Source: Flavobacterium profundi (GTDB taxonomy: Bacteria > Bacteroidota > Bacteroidia > Flavobacteriales > Flavobacteriaceae). Taken from it: a DNA stretch of 64,000 bases. Of the stretch, positions 1-9,678 are shown piece by piece (position 1 is the stretch's first letter; each line of letters opens with the position of its first letter). Made by a program: the position numbers and the translations under genes. Under the pieces are notes generated by a model, which did not search any database, had not been told where the DNA came from, and saw nothing but the letters and a program-made list of their open reading frames with translations. The DNA is taken from assembly GCF_006491645.1 (NCBI RefSeq), contig NZ_VDCZ01000002.1:248001-312000 (forward strand), read 5' to 3'.

Positions 1-1713
1 TTCCTACCTCGTTATCGAAAAACCATAAGACTGGTGGTTTTTTCTTTTACATTGTTTCTTTTTATACTTCTCATTTTATTAAATGCAGTAAGTGAATTTT
101 TCTTTTGGAACGAATTTGGAGTACGATATAATTTTATCGCTGTTGATTATTTGGTTTATACCAATACGGTTATTGGAAATATAATGGAATCTTACCCAGT
201 TATTCCCTTATTCACGGTTTTAGGAATTGTAACATTGCTTATCACCTATTATATAACAAAACGCTCTAAAATATATTTGGAAATATTACCAACTTTAAGA
301 AAAAAAATACAACTTACAGGAATTTATCTCTCCGTTTTTCTTATTTCATTATTAGGTATAGTTCAATTAGCAAAACTTGAAAATTCAAAAAATGTATTTA
401 CTAACGAACTTCAGGCCAATGGGATTTACAAATTTTATTTGGCTTTTTTGAATAGTGAATTGGATTATAATACGTTTTATAAAACTACTTCAGACGAAAA
501 GGCATTCGCCTTATTAAAAGAACAATTACCAAACATTACTAGTACAACCACCATTCATCAGATTGATAATGATAGTGTAGAAATGAAAAAAAATGTGGTG
601 CTAATTACTATAGAAAGTTTAAGTGCCGAATTTATGCAACTCTATGGAAATACTAAAGAAATAACACCATTTTTAGATTCATTGGCTTTACAGAGTATGA
701 CTTTTACCAATTTATATGCTACTGGAAACAGAACGGTAAGAGGATTAGAAGCCGTTACCTTATGTATTCCACCCACTCCAGGAGAAAGTGTCGTAAAAAG
801 AGAAGATAATAAAGACAAGTTTACGACAGGTAGTATATTTAAATCCAAAGGATACGATGTAAAATATTTATATGGTGGAGATGCTTTTTTTGATAATATG
901 CAAGATTTTTTTAGCGGAAATGGATATGATGTAATTGACAAAAGTAGTTTTAAACCAGAAGAAATTACATTTTCAAATGTTTGGGGCGTTTGCGATGAAG
1001 ATATGGCCAAAAAAGCAATCGAGATTATGAATACGGAAGCGCAAAAAGGAAAACCCTTTTTTAATCATTGGATGACGGTAAGTAATCATAGACCTTTTAC
1101 TTATCCTGATGGCAAAATTGATATTCCAAACGATACAAAATCAAGAGAAGGTGGCGTCAAATACACAGATTATGCCTTAAAACAATTCTTTACTATGGCT
1201 CAAAAACAACCGTGGTTCAATGAAACTATTTTTGTAATTGTTGCTGATCATTGTGCATCGAGTTCAGGCAAAACCGAGCTGCCCATGGATAAATATAGAA
1301 TTCCCGCCATGATTTATGCTCAGAATACAATCCAACCCAAGATGGTAAATCAATTAATGTCTCAAATTGATATAATGCCTACGCTATTTGGTTTATTACA
1401 TTTTAAATACCAAAGTAAATTTTATGGTCAAGATGTTTTGCAACCCGATTATAAACCACGTGCATTCATTGCAACCTATGAAGATTTAGGATTGATTAAA
1501 AATAACAAACTGACAATTCTTTCACCAGTAAAAAAAACCAAACAGTTTGATTTACAAATACATAAAAATGACCTTATAGATTCAAATTTTCAAATATATT
1601 ATGATGAAGTACCTAGAAAAATAATGGATGAATCACTTGTTGATGAAGCAATATCGTATTATCAAACTGCTAGTTATTTGTTAAAAAACAAGAAATACGA
1701 ACGCTTAGAGTAA
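1..1713 (+). CDS. LTA synthase-like membrane sulfatase, 5' end cut by window
   Basis: The reading frame is open from base 1, so the gene starts upstream; a GTG at 34 is internal and not a credible start. The N-terminal part holds hydrophobic membrane segments, followed by a sulfatase/phosphoglycerol-transferase fold. Visible motifs are ITIESLSAE (metal-binding Glu, codon at 613), GNRTVRG (nucleophilic Thr, codon at 733), a HWMTVSNHRPF block and VADHC (metal Asp-His, near 1246). This is the LtaS arrangement. In Gram-negative Bacteroidota such enzymes are thought to transfer phosphoglycerol or phosphoethanolamine to envelope glycans rather than make lipoteichoic acid, so the substrate is uncertain. 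It converges on the VWA gene with a 9-nt overlap of the stop codons. Confidence 0.88.
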   Translation, partial: FLPRYRKTIRLVVFSFTLFLFILLILLNAVSEFFFWNEFGVRYNFIAVDYLVYTNTVIGNIMESYPVIPLFTVLGIVTLLITYYITKRSKIYLEILPTLRKKIQLTGIYLSVFLISLLGIVQLAKLENSKNVFTNELQANGIYKFYLAFLNSELDYNTFYKTTSDEKAFALLKEQLPNITSTTTIHQIDNDSVEMKKNVVLITIESLSAEFMQLYGNTKEITPFLDSLALQSMTFTNLYATGNRTVRGLEAVTLCIPPTPGESVVKREDNKDKFTTGSIFKSKGYDVKYLYGGDAFFDNMQDFFSGNGYDVIDKSSFKPEEITFSNVWGVCDEDMAKKAIEIMNTEAQKGKPFFNHWMTVSNHRPFTYPDGKIDIPNDTKSREGGVKYTDYALKQFFTMAQKQPWFNETIFVIVADHCASSSGKTELPMDKYRIPAMIYAQNTIQPKMVNQLMSQIDIMPTLFGLLHFKYQSKFYGQDVLQPDYKPRAFIATYEDLGLIKNNKLTILSPVKKTKQFDLQIHKNDLIDSNFQIYYDEVPRKIMDESLVDEAISYYQTASYLLKNKKYERLE

Positions 1714-3729
1714 ACCGTTATATTTTCTAACAAACCATTCTGTTGCTAATAAACCGCAAATCAAAAGTAATAGCAATTTCCAATCTATTAAAGGTGTTTT
1801 TTTAAGAACTTCTTTTTGTACAGGAAGATAATTTGTGTCCTTGAGTAAAGACTGGATTAAATCTTCTGATTGATTCGGATAAAATAACTTCCCTGATGAA
1901 TGGCTCGCTAATTGTTCCAAACGCAAACGATCTGGATTGACAAATTGTTTTTCAATGTCAAACTCTAAAATTTCAAAGTTTCCAGAAAAAGTTTTTTTAG
2001 AATCTTTTTCAGTAACAATAAAATTATAATTCCCTTTTTTTAGGTTATCAAATTCAACTTTATAATCAATGTTGGATTTTAGAAAATTATATGATTTTTT
2101 TTCATTGGTATCTTTATTAGTCAAAAGAATACTCAATTGTGCATTTTCATCCAATTCATAATTTTTATCAAAATATTGTGCAGTTATTTGAAAGGTTTCC
2201 CCTTCATTATAATAACTTTTATAATCAACTTCTAGATTCTTTTTTGCAGCATTAGAGGTTAAATATTGCACCCATTTATCTGTAAAAAAATCAAAATCAT
2301 CAAATGAATTCTTTTTTAAATGTGTTTCTAATCTCCATTTCCAAATATTCTCACCAAAAAGGTAGCCGTTTCTTTGTTTTCCTTTTTCTACAAATGTTAG
2401 CAAAGGATTACCTGATGGTATGTTTCGAATTGTAGCTTCTAAAAGTGTAGCTGTATTTCCTTTACTAGTTATCGTTCCAAATTTGTTTTCTAATGAAGAA
2501 AAGTTTTCAAAACCGATATTTTCTTGAGCAAACAAGTTAAAACCAGAAATATAAGAAGCAAAATAGTCCTCTTTTTGAGAGGCCATTTTAAAAGAAAAAT
2601 CATCTTGATATTGCCCTAAAAATGTAAAGTCAGTATGCAAACCTGTAATGGTAAACGTGTTTATTTTAGCCTTTTTATTGGCTTCAAAAATACTTTTAAA
2701 AGAAGCATTCGGTTGATAAAAAATCAATACGTTATATTGCTGTAAATCCTTGATTTCATTAGACTTAAGTATACTTACTTTACGTTGTTCATTTGCTTCA
2801 ATACTACGTTTCAAAGCACTTAAATCTGGGTGAATGATATCAGAAAGTAAAGCAATTTCTGTTCGTTGATCGATAACTTCTATAATGAAATTCTTATAAT
2901 TATTAGTCTTATTTTTTTCATCTTTTAAAGAACTAATTGAAGCTGTATACTTTTGAATACCAATTTTTGTAGCATCTAAAAGCAAAGAAATAGATTGCGC
3001 TTTATTTTGTTGTGAAAAGGATACATTTTTTTTAAAAACAACTTGATCTTGATTTTTAATTGTCAGTATTGAATTTACAGTTTCATTTCCATTATATTGA
3101 AGAAAAACTTCAACAGGAAATTTATTTTTAAGAAACGTATATTTATTGGCATTGATTTGATCAATTTTTAAATCAAAGACAGTAGTTGTATCACCTAAAA
3201 CAATTGGATAAACTTTACTGTTATCCTGAAAACTAAACACATAATCATTCCCTTGTGTTTGATTTCCATCTGTAAAAAGGACAACAGGATAATTGGTATT
3301 GCGATATAATTGCTTTAAATTTTTGGCAACATTATCAATTAAAGATTGCTTTCCAGAATAATCAATGGTTCCATTTGCTGTAAAGTCTTTATCGAATGTA
3401 TACACTTGTACCTCAAATTTTTCATTTAACTTTTGATTTTGGATAAATGTATTGTACGTGTCATTATTTATAACACTCGATAAATTTTTGATAGATTCTG
3501 AGTTGTCTATTACAATGGGTAAGGGAGTTTTTACTACTTCATAGGATTTACTTGAAAAAATTGGATTGAGCAATAATAAAAACACACCAAACCAAATTAA
3601 AAAACGCATAAAAGCTAAGAATAAATTTACTTTAAGTTTATTCTTAGCTTTATAATAATATTGATAATATGATAAACCAGTAGCTATAAATACTGATAAA
3701 ATAAGAAGTAAAATAGTACTTGTTGTCAT
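1705..3729 (-). CDS. VWA-domain-like membrane protein
   Basis: A 674-residue protein with two N-terminal membrane helices (about residues 4-20 and 37-58), a large extracytoplasmic middle and one C-terminal helix just before the end. After the second helix the text PLPIVIDNSESIKN resembles the start of a von Willebrand A fold (DxSxS MIDAS). VVLFTDGNQTQGND about 100 residues later resembles its second metal motif. The build is that of the large BatA-like membrane proteins common in Flavobacteria, but no MoxR ATPase or Bat partner lies beside it. Its role is unknown; a scaffold for envelope assembly or a sensor is possible. It sits downstream of fabG on the same strand with a gap of about 75 nt. 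Confidence 0.75.
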   Translation of the reverse strand: MTTSTILLLILSVFIATGLSYYQYYYKAKNKLKVNLFLAFMRFLIWFGVFLLLLNPIFSSKSYEVVKTPLPIVIDNSESIKNLSSVINNDTYNTFIQNQKLNEKFEVQVYTFDKDFTANGTIDYSGKQSLIDNVAKNLKQLYRNTNYPVVLFTDGNQTQGNDYVFSFQDNSKVYPIVLGDTTTVFDLKIDQINANKYTFLKNKFPVEVFLQYNGNETVNSILTIKNQDQVVFKKNVSFSQQNKAQSISLLLDATKIGIQKYTASISSLKDEKNKTNNYKNFIIEVIDQRTEIALLSDIIHPDLSALKRSIEANEQRKVSILKSNEIKDLQQYNVLIFYQPNASFKSIFEANKKAKINTFTITGLHTDFTFLGQYQDDFSFKMASQKEDYFASYISGFNLFAQENIGFENFSSLENKFGTITSKGNTATLLEATIRNIPSGNPLLTFVEKGKQRNGYLFGENIWKWRLETHLKKNSFDDFDFFTDKWVQYLTSNAAKKNLEVDYKSYYNEGETFQITAQYFDKNYELDENAQLSILLTNKDTNEKKSYNFLKSNIDYKVEFDNLKKGNYNFIVTEKDSKKTFSGNFEILEFDIEKQFVNPDRLRLEQLASHSSGKLFYPNQSEDLIQSLLKDTNYLPVQKEVLKKTPLIDWKLLLLLICGLLATEWFVRKYNGLL

Positions 3730-3804
3730 ACAAATGTTTTAGAGTTCAGTTTTCAGTTTTTTAATGTTTTATAAAATTCTTTAAAACACTAATTTCTGAA
3801 CTGC

Positions 3805-4551
3805 CTAGGTTAGCATACCTCCATCAACATTGATTACCTGTCCTGTTACATAGGCACTCATGTCAGATGCTAAAAACACACATACATTGGCTACATCTTC
3901 TGGAGAACCACCTCTTTTCAAAGGAATAGCTTCTCTCCAACCTTTCACAACATCTTCATTTAATTTAGCGGTCATTTCGGTTTCAATAAATCCAGGAGCA
4001 ATTGCATTACAACGAATATTTCTTGAGCCTAATTCCAAAGCAATCGACTTCGTAAAACCAATCATTCCCGCTTTAGATGCAGCATAATTTGCTTGTCCTG
4101 CATTTCCTTTTACTCCTACTACACTACTCATATTAATGATAGAGCCTTTACGGTTTTTAAGCATCGTTTTTTGAACCGCTTTTGTCATGTTGAAAACCGA
4201 TTTTAAGTTAATTTCAACAACTTTGTCAAAATCTTCCTCACTCATTCGCATCAACAAATTATCTTTTGTAATTCCTGCATTATTGATTAAAATATCAATA
4301 GTACCAAAATCAGCCAGTACATTTTCTACTAATTGCTGAGATTCATCAAAATCAGCAGCATTTGACTGATATCCTTTAGCTTTAACTCCTAAAGCAACTA
4401 ATTCATTTTCTAATTCCTGAGCTGATGAAGCTGAAGAACTATATGTAAAAGCTACATTTACACCATTTTTTGCAAATACTTCAGCAATCCCTTTACCAAT
4501 ACCTCGACTAGCACCAGTGATAATTGCTACTTTACCTTCTAATAATTTCAT
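3805..4551 (-). CDS. fabG: 3-oxoacyl-[acyl-carrier-protein] reductase FabG
   Basis: Reduces 3-oxoacyl-ACP to 3-hydroxyacyl-ACP with NADPH in the fatty acid elongation cycle, in the cytoplasm. The 248-residue chain is full length for a classical short-chain dehydrogenase. It has TGASRGIGKGIA (nucleotide-binding glycine motif) at the N-terminus, NNAGIT, the catalytic Ser in NMSSVVG, the YAASKAG catalytic Tyr-Lys pair and the IAPGFIETEM block typical of FabG. The start ATG at 4551 gives the expected MKLLEGKVAIITG beginning. On the minus strand a TATATTTG box lies about 25 nt upstream (4575-4582), a fair match to the Bacteroidota -7 element. Other SDR enzymes look similar, but the match to FabG is close throughout. 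Confidence 0.93.
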   Translation of the reverse strand: MKLLEGKVAIITGASRGIGKGIAEVFAKNGVNVAFTYSSSASSAQELENELVALGVKAKGYQSNAADFDESQQLVENVLADFGTIDILINNAGITKDNLLMRMSEEDFDKVVEINLKSVFNMTKAVQKTMLKNRKGSIINMSSVVGVKGNAGQANYAASKAGMIGFTKSIALELGSRNIRCNAIAPGFIETEMTAKLNEDVVKGWREAIPLKRGGSPEDVANVCVFLASDMSAYVTGQVINVDGGMLT

Positions 4552-4695
4552 CTTTGTTTCTTAAAATTTGAAGTCAAATATATTAATAATTTAAAGTTTA
4601 AAAAAGAACAATTAAAAATTGTTATCACTTTACGAATTAAACTTTTTTGAAAAAATTGTGTCATACACATACAAACCTATTTAACCTTACAAAAT

Positions 4696-5886
4696 ATGAG
4701 AGCTATTACAATTTTATTTTTTCTATTGAGTTGCTTATTTATATCTTGTTCCAAAGATACAAATGACACCTATGAATCGATCCCTGAGTATCCCAATGTA
4801 AAAGCTACTTTTGGAAATACTATTGATTTGAATAATTTGGAAAACTATGACAACCAATTTGTTCCATCTTATATAACCAAAGATAATAGCATTCTAAATC
4901 CAATCTCTAATAAAGGAGCTACTTTAGGAAGAGTTTTATTTTATGACACGAATTTATCTGTAGATCATACCATTGCATGTGCGAGTTGTCATAAACAAGA
5001 AAATGCATTTGGAGATAATGCACTTATGGCCAGCAACGGTGTTAACGGAGTTACTGGTAGACATTCGATGCGTTTAATCAACACTCGATTTGCTACCGAA
5101 ACTAAATTTTTCTGGGACGAAAGAGCAGCAAGTCTAGAAATTCAAACCACAATGCCCATTAAAGATCATGCGGAAATGGGTTTTAGTGGTACCAATGGCG
5201 ATTTATCTTTTGATGATTTGATTACTAGATTGGAAGGCATTGACTACTATAAAGAACTTTTCACTTTTGTATATGGAAATGAAGAAATCACAGAATCTAA
5301 AATACAAAACGCTTTAGCTCAGTTTATTAGAAGTATCCAATCTTTTGATTCTAAATATGATTCCGGAAGAACATTAGTTACTAATGACAACCAACCTTTT
5401 CCTAATTTTACCCAAAATGAAAATACAGGTAAAAATTTATTTTTAACACCTCCTCAGTTTGATGGAAATGGATCTCGTATTGGTGGTGGTGTAGGTTGCG
5501 CAGGATGTCATAGAGCACCAGAATTTGATATTGATCCTAATTCGCTTAATAACGGTATCACTGGAACCCTAAGTAACACTGGAATTGATATCACCAATAC
5601 GCGTGCACCTTCTTTACGAGACTTGGTAAAACAAGATGGTACGCTCAATTCAACCTTAATGCATACAGGTAATATTGCTACTTTACAAGCTGCAATTGGG
5701 CATTATAATACAATTACTATAGCACCTGGAAATACCAATTTAGATTCCAGATTACGACCAGGTGGCAACGGTCAACAATTAAATATGACAGGAGCAGAAA
5801 TGAATGCCTTACAATCTTTTCTATTAACTTTGGCAGGTTCAAATGTATATGTAGATTCGAAATGGAGTTCCCCTTTTGAAGAATAA
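4696..5886 (+). CDS. cytochrome-c peroxidase (CCP/MauG family) lipoprotein
   Basis: A 396-residue exported diheme protein. The N-terminus is a lipoprotein signal (FLLSCLFISC, Cys the likely lipidated residue), so it is anchored in the periplasm or outer membrane. Two c-type heme sites are visible: CASCH near residue 95 and CAGCH near residue 273. Around them are the family's GRVLFYD, RNTPSL-like (TRAPSLRD) and LMHTG segments. Members reduce hydrogen peroxide with electrons from cytochromes, or carry out MauG-type oxidations. It stands alone between fabG (divergent) and sucD (convergent), with a strong two-way terminator after it. Confidence 0.9.
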   Translation: MRAITILFFLLSCLFISCSKDTNDTYESIPEYPNVKATFGNTIDLNNLENYDNQFVPSYITKDNSILNPISNKGATLGRVLFYDTNLSVDHTIACASCHKQENAFGDNALMASNGVNGVTGRHSMRLINTRFATETKFFWDERAASLEIQTTMPIKDHAEMGFSGTNGDLSFDDLITRLEGIDYYKELFTFVYGNEEITESKIQNALAQFIRSIQSFDSKYDSGRTLVTNDNQPFPNFTQNENTGKNLFLTPPQFDGNGSRIGGGVGCAGCHRAPEFDIDPNSLNNGITGTLSNTGIDITNTRAPSLRDLVKQDGTLNSTLMHTGNIATLQAAIGHYNTITIAPGNTNLDSRLRPGGNGQQLNMTGAEMNALQSFLLTLAGSNVYVDSKWSSPFEE

Positions 5887-5892
5887 TAGCAT

Positions 5893-5924
5893 AAAAAAAG
5901 TCCCTAAAAAACGGGACTTTTTTT
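5893..5924. terminator. bidirectional intrinsic terminator
   Basis: AAAAAGTCCC and GGGACTTTTT form a 10-bp stem around a short A-rich loop, with A and T tracts on both sides. It serves both the peroxidase gene (+) and sucD (-), which converge here. Confidence 0.85.
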
Positions 5925-5945
5925 ATTTATAAGAAATTGTTTTAT

Positions 5946-6818
5946 TTAGCCTAAAACTTCTTTCACTTTTTTACCAATTTCTGCAGGAGAATCTACTACG
6001 TGTATACCATTTTCTCTCATGATACGTTTTTTAGCTTCAGCAGTATCATCAGCTCCTCCAACAATTGCTCCAGCATGCCCCATTGTTCTTCCTTTAGGAG
6101 CAGTCTCACCAGCAATAAAACCTACAACAGGTTTGCGGTTTCCATCAGCTTTTACCCAACGTGCAGCATCCGCTTCTAATTGACCTCCAATTTCTCCAAT
6201 CATAATGATACATTCAGTTTCTGGATCATTCATTAGTAATTCAACTGCTTCTTTAGTAGTTGTTCCAATAATTGGATCACCACCAATTCCAATAGCTGTT
6301 GTAATTCCTAAACCTTGTTTTACAACCTGATCAGCTGCTTCATATGTTAAAGTACCTGATTTAGAAACGATACCTACTTTTCCTTTTTTGAATACAAAAC
6401 CTGGCATAATACCTACTTTCGCTTCTTCTGGAGTGATTACTCCTGGACAGTTAGGACCAACTAAACGACAGTCTCTTGATTTAATATAATCATAAGCTTT
6501 AATCATATCAGCAACAGGAATACCTTCTGTAATACAAATGATAACTTTAATACCTGCATCAGCAGCTTCCATAATAGCATCAGCAGCAAATGCTGGTGGT
6601 ACAAAAATAATCGATGTATTTGCTCCAGCTTTCTCAACAGCTTCTTGAACTGTGTTAAAAACAGGTTTGTCTAAGTGAGAAGTTCCTCCTTTTCCAGGTG
6701 TTACACCACCCACAACATTCGTACCGTATTCAATCATTTGAGAAGCATGAAAGGTTCCTTCACTTCCTGTGAAACCTTGAACAATTATTTTTGAATCTTT
6801 ATTTACTAAAACACTCAT
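5946..6818 (-). CDS. sucD: succinyl-CoA ligase alpha subunit SucD
   Basis: Alpha subunit of succinyl-CoA synthetase, which makes ATP or GTP while converting succinyl-CoA to succinate in the TCA cycle. The 290-residue length is standard. It starts [21 protein letters not shown], followed by GGVTPGKGG (CoA-binding domain), the [10 protein letters not shown] ligase segment and the active-site His in GHAGAIVGG that is phosphorylated during catalysis. The beta subunit gene (sucC) is not in the window. This separation is ordinary in Flavobacteria. A TACTTTTG box on the minus strand at 6856-6863 could be its promoter -7 element. Confidence 0.96.
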   Translation of the reverse strand: MSVLVNKDSKIIVQGFTGSEGTFHASQMIEYGTNVVGGVTPGKGGTSHLDKPVFNTVQEAVEKAGANTSIIFVPPAFAADAIMEAADAGIKVIICITEGIPVADMIKAYDYIKSRDCRLVGPNCPGVITPEEAKVGIMPGFVFKKGKVGIVSKSGTLTYEAADQVVKQGLGITTAIGIGGDPIIGTTTKEAVELLMNDPETECIIMIGEIGGQLEADAARWVKADGNRKPVVGFIAGETAPKGRTMGHAGAIVGGADDTAEAKKRIMRENGIHVVDSPAEIGKKVKEVLG

Positions 6819-6855
6819 GATATGATTATTATATTATAATTTTTAAATTGTGATG

Positions 6856-6863
6856 CAAAAGTA
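6856..6863 (-). promoter_or_regulatory. candidate -7 element for sucD
   Basis: Minus-strand TACTTTTG fits the Bacteroidota TAnnTTTG box 38 nt upstream of the sucD ATG. No good TTG -33 partner was found, so the call is tentative. Confidence 0.35.
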
Positions 6864-6912
6864 AGTTTTTTGTAAAAAAAACAGGAACTTTTTAAGTTTT
6901 ATTTTTATTAAT

Positions 6913-7275
6913 TTATGCGGGTTGGCTAATTTGATACCCTTTGTACAATTTATCTCCCAAAAATTCCCAAATAACAATAAATCTCGCAATCGGAATTATT
7001 TCAGAAGGATTTTCAAATGTAGCAACTTTATGATTGTATTTAATTACAACTTTATGATCTTCTTCAATTAAATGTGTTATTTCAACGATAGAATTGGTAT
7101 AATTTTGTTTCAATTCGTTTGCCAAATCTAAAATTGCTTGTTTATCAAGTGATAATAAACCATCTGAACTCGACCATTCTAAAAGTACATCATCGTGAAG
7201 CAAGTCTTTCAATGCCGAAGCATCTCTAATTCCATCTTCAAGATAAAATTTCTGAATTTGCGCTTTATTTGTCAT
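6913..7275 (-). CDS. SnoaL/NTF2-like small protein
   Basis: A 120-residue cytoplasmic protein with the alternating helix and strand pattern of the NTF2-like cone fold: an N-terminal helix ([11 protein letters not shown]), then [15 protein letters not shown], then strands ending in [23 protein letters not shown]. Members may be enzymes of the SnoaL or ketosteroid isomerase type or simple ligand-binding proteins; no catalytic set can be assigned here. It overlaps the end of the upstream LpxD-like gene by 11 nt, so the two are translated from one message. Confidence 0.7.
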   Translation of the reverse strand: MTNKAQIQKFYLEDGIRDASALKDLLHDDVLLEWSSSDGLLSLDKQAILDLANELKQNYTNSIVEITHLIEEDHKVVIKYNHKVATFENPSEIIPIARFIVIWEFLGDKLYKGYQISQPA

Positions 7276-8206
7276 TTTCTTTTAATTTATCTATAATTTG
7301 AGGTATCTTTTTAATATTAGCTAATTGCTTCAATTTCTCACGGGATTCTTCAATAGGAGTACCAAAATACGTTTTACCGCCTTCTATCGACTTGGTAACA
7401 CCGGTTTGTCCCATAACGACTGCTTTAGAACCAATTGTGATACCGCTAGTAGTACCAACTTGACCCCATAAAGTTACTTCATCTTCAACTACAACACAAC
7501 CCGCAATACCTGTTTGTGCAGCAATTAAACATTTTTTACCAATTACAGTATCATGCCCTACATGCACTTGATTGTCAATTTTAGTGCCCTCACCTATTGT
7601 AGTGTCTCCTGTAACACCTTTATCTATAGTACATAAAGCACCTATACCTACATTGTTTTCGATCACTACTCTACCGCAAGATAACAATTGGTCAAAACCT
7701 TCTGGTCTTTTTTTATAATAAAAGGCATCCGCTCCAATAATTGTTCCAGCATGAATAATGACATTATCACCAATGACTGAATTATCGTAAATTGAAACAT
7801 TAGAATGAATGATACAATTTTTTCCGATAGAAACATTATGTCCAACAAAACAATTTGGTTGAAGAACACTTCCTTCACCTATAGTTGCTGAATTTGAAAT
7901 GGATACTGAAGCATTTGTAAAAGGTCGGAAATGTTTGGATAAGGTATTGAAATCTCGAAATGGGTCATCAGAAATTAACAACGCTTTCCCTTCAGGACAT
8001 GCTACTTCTTTATTAATTAAAACGATAGTGGCAGCCGATTCGAGTGCTTTATCATAGTATTTTGGGTGATCCACAAAAACAATATCTCCTTTTTCAACAA
8101 CATGAATTTCATTCATTCCTAAAACAGGAAAATCTTCAGGACCAATAAAATTGCAATTAATAATCGTTGCAATTTCTTTAAGTGTATGCTTTTTTTGGAA
8201 TTTCAT
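7265..8206 (-). CDS. second LpxD-like UDP-3-O-acylglucosamine N-acyltransferase
   Basis: A 313-residue left-handed beta-helix acyltransferase: an N-terminal domain ([18 protein letters not shown]) like the UDP-GlcNAc-binding domain of LpxD, then many hexapeptide repeats ([20 protein letters not shown] and onward) and a C-terminal helix. It is shorter than and clearly diverged from the canonical lpxD at 11080-12096. Bacteroidota often carry this paralogue beside efp. It might add a different acyl chain or act on another UDP-sugar. The chain has a typical repeat pattern with the loop [24 protein letters not shown], including the HVGHDTVIG segment where LpxD has its catalytic His. Confidence 0.82.
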   Translation of the reverse strand: MKFQKKHTLKEIATIINCNFIGPEDFPVLGMNEIHVVEKGDIVFVDHPKYYDKALESAATIVLINKEVACPEGKALLISDDPFRDFNTLSKHFRPFTNASVSISNSATIGEGSVLQPNCFVGHNVSIGKNCIIHSNVSIYDNSVIGDNVIIHAGTIIGADAFYYKKRPEGFDQLLSCGRVVIENNVGIGALCTIDKGVTGDTTIGEGTKIDNQVHVGHDTVIGKKCLIAAQTGIAGCVVVEDEVTLWGQVGTTSGITIGSKAVVMGQTGVTKSIEGGKTYFGTPIEESREKLKQLANIKKIPQIIDKLKENDK

Positions 8207-8232
8207 TTGTAGTGATTAGTTTAAAAGTGAAT

Positions 8233-8263
8233 AGTGAATAGTAGCTACTAAGTACTATTCACT
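8233..8263. repeat. 11-bp inverted repeat between efp and LpxD-like gene
   Basis: AGTGAATAGTA and TACTATTCACT face each other across a 9-nt loop, inside a stretch of repeated agtgaatagt and taattact words. It could weaken read-through or stabilise an mRNA end after efp. There is no clean U-run. Confidence 0.5.
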
Positions 8264-8281
8264 AATTACTAATTACTATTT

Positions 8282-8842
8282 TTATACACGCTCCATGTAT
8301 TTACCAGAAGCCGTATCTATTTTAATTTTATCGCCTTCATTGATAAATAAAGGTACATTCACAGTTGCACCTGTTTCAACAGTTGCAGGCTTTGTAGCAT
8401 TTGTAGCGGTATTCCCTTTTACACCAGGCTCTGTATAAGTCACTTCTAAAACAACTGAAGCTGCCATATCTACTGATAAAGGCATATCTGTTTCTGTATT
8501 AATTTGAACCATCACATTTTCTCCTTCTTTTAATAAATCTGGAGCATCTAATACATCTCTATTTAAAGTGATTTGTTCAAATGTTTCATTATTCATAAAG
8601 TGAAAGTCATTCCCTTCAGCATATAAATATTGAAAAGTGTGTGTTTCCACTCGTACTACATCAATTTTATGACCTGCAGAAAACGTATTATCTAATACTT
8701 TTCCATTTGTTAATGATTTTAATTTGGTTCTAACAAATGCTGGACCTTTACCAGGTTTCACGTGTAAGAACTCGATAATTTTATAAATATCATGATTGTA
8801 CTTAATACAAAGTCCATTTCTAATATCTGATGTACTTGCCAT
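8282..8842 (-). CDS. efp: elongation factor P
   Basis: Promotes peptide bond formation at polyproline stretches by binding near the ribosomal E/P site. At 186 residues it is full length, with the three beta-barrel domains of EF-P. The N-terminal loop HVKPGKGPAFVRTKL carries the Lys (PGKG) that is modified in many bacteria. The C-terminal signature INEGDKIKIDTASGKYMERV is present. It sits between lpxA and the second LpxD-like gene, and the short gaps suggest shared transcription from the lipid A operon. Confidence 0.97.
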   Translation of the reverse strand: MASTSDIRNGLCIKYNHDIYKIIEFLHVKPGKGPAFVRTKLKSLTNGKVLDNTFSAGHKIDVVRVETHTFQYLYAEGNDFHFMNNETFEQITLNRDVLDAPDLLKEGENVMVQINTETDMPLSVDMAASVVLEVTYTEPGVKGNTATNATKPATVETGATVNVPLFINEGDKIKIDTASGKYMERV

Positions 8843-8867
8843 TTTTATATATTTATTTTGATAATTT

Positions 8868-9656
8868 TTAAATTGTACTTCCTGTATATCCTTTCATAAT
8901 TCCTCTAGAAGAATTTCTGATAAACTGAATGATATCGTCTCTTTCTGGAGTTGCTTCCATTTCTGCCTCTATAATACTTAAAGCTTGAGTTGTATTGAAA
9001 TTTTTCTGATATAAAATACGATATATATCTTGTATTTCTCTTATTTTTTCAGTTGAAAAACCTCTTCTTCTTAATCCAACAGAGTTAATACCTACATAGG
9101 ATAAAGGCTCTTTTGCTGCTTTTGTATAAGGAGGAACATCTTTTCTAACTAAAGAACCACCAGATACCATGGCATGTTCTCCTACTGATATAAATTGATG
9201 AATTGCAGCTAAACCACCAATAATCGCAAAATCACCTATTGTTACGTGTCCTGCTAAAGCTACTCCATTAACAATTATAGCATTGTTTCCAATGTGACAA
9301 TCATGAGCAATATGAGCCGTAGCCATAATTAAACAATTATCACCAATTTTGGTTTGACCAGATGCAATAGTTCCTCTGTTAATGGTTACACATTCTCTAA
9401 TCGTGGTATTGTCACCAATGATTACTAGAGAATCCTCTCCTCCAAATTTTAAATCTTGTGGAACTGCTGAAATAATTGCTCCTGGAAAAATATTACAATT
9501 TTTACCAATTCTAGCTCCTTCCATAATCGTAACATTAGAACCTATCCAAGTTCCTTCTCCAATTACCACATTATTATGAATCGTTGTAAAAGGATCAATA
9601 ACTACATTGCGTGCAATTTTAGCTCCTGGATGTACATATGCTAAAGGTTGATTCAT
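8868..9656 (-). CDS. lpxA: acyl-[ACP]-UDP-N-acetylglucosamine O-acyltransferase LpxA
   Basis: First enzyme of lipid A synthesis; it moves a 3-hydroxyacyl chain from ACP to the 3-OH of UDP-GlcNAc. The 262 residues begin with a hexapeptide-repeat beta-helix (PLAYVHPGAKIARNVVIDPF). The catalytic His is in MATAHIAHDCHIG, and GGLAAIHQFISVGEHAMVSGG is the substrate-binding signature. A C-terminal helical domain follows (RRRGFSTEKIREIQDIYRIL). It lies 22 nt after lpxC/fabZ in the same operon. Confidence 0.96.
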   Translation of the reverse strand: MNQPLAYVHPGAKIARNVVIDPFTTIHNNVVIGEGTWIGSNVTIMEGARIGKNCNIFPGAIISAVPQDLKFGGEDSLVIIGDNTTIRECVTINRGTIASGQTKIGDNCLIMATAHIAHDCHIGNNAIIVNGVALAGHVTIGDFAIIGGLAAIHQFISVGEHAMVSGGSLVRKDVPPYTKAAKEPLSYVGINSVGLRRRGFSTEKIREIQDIYRILYQKNFNTTQALSIIEAEMEATPERDDIIQFIRNSSRGIMKGYTGSTI

Positions 9657-9678
9657 CTTTTTTTAATTTAAAATATTT

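Noticed and set aside
642..1010. Open frame on the minus strand inside the sulfatase gene
   Set aside because: It lies wholly opposite a well-supported gene and has no recognisable motifs.
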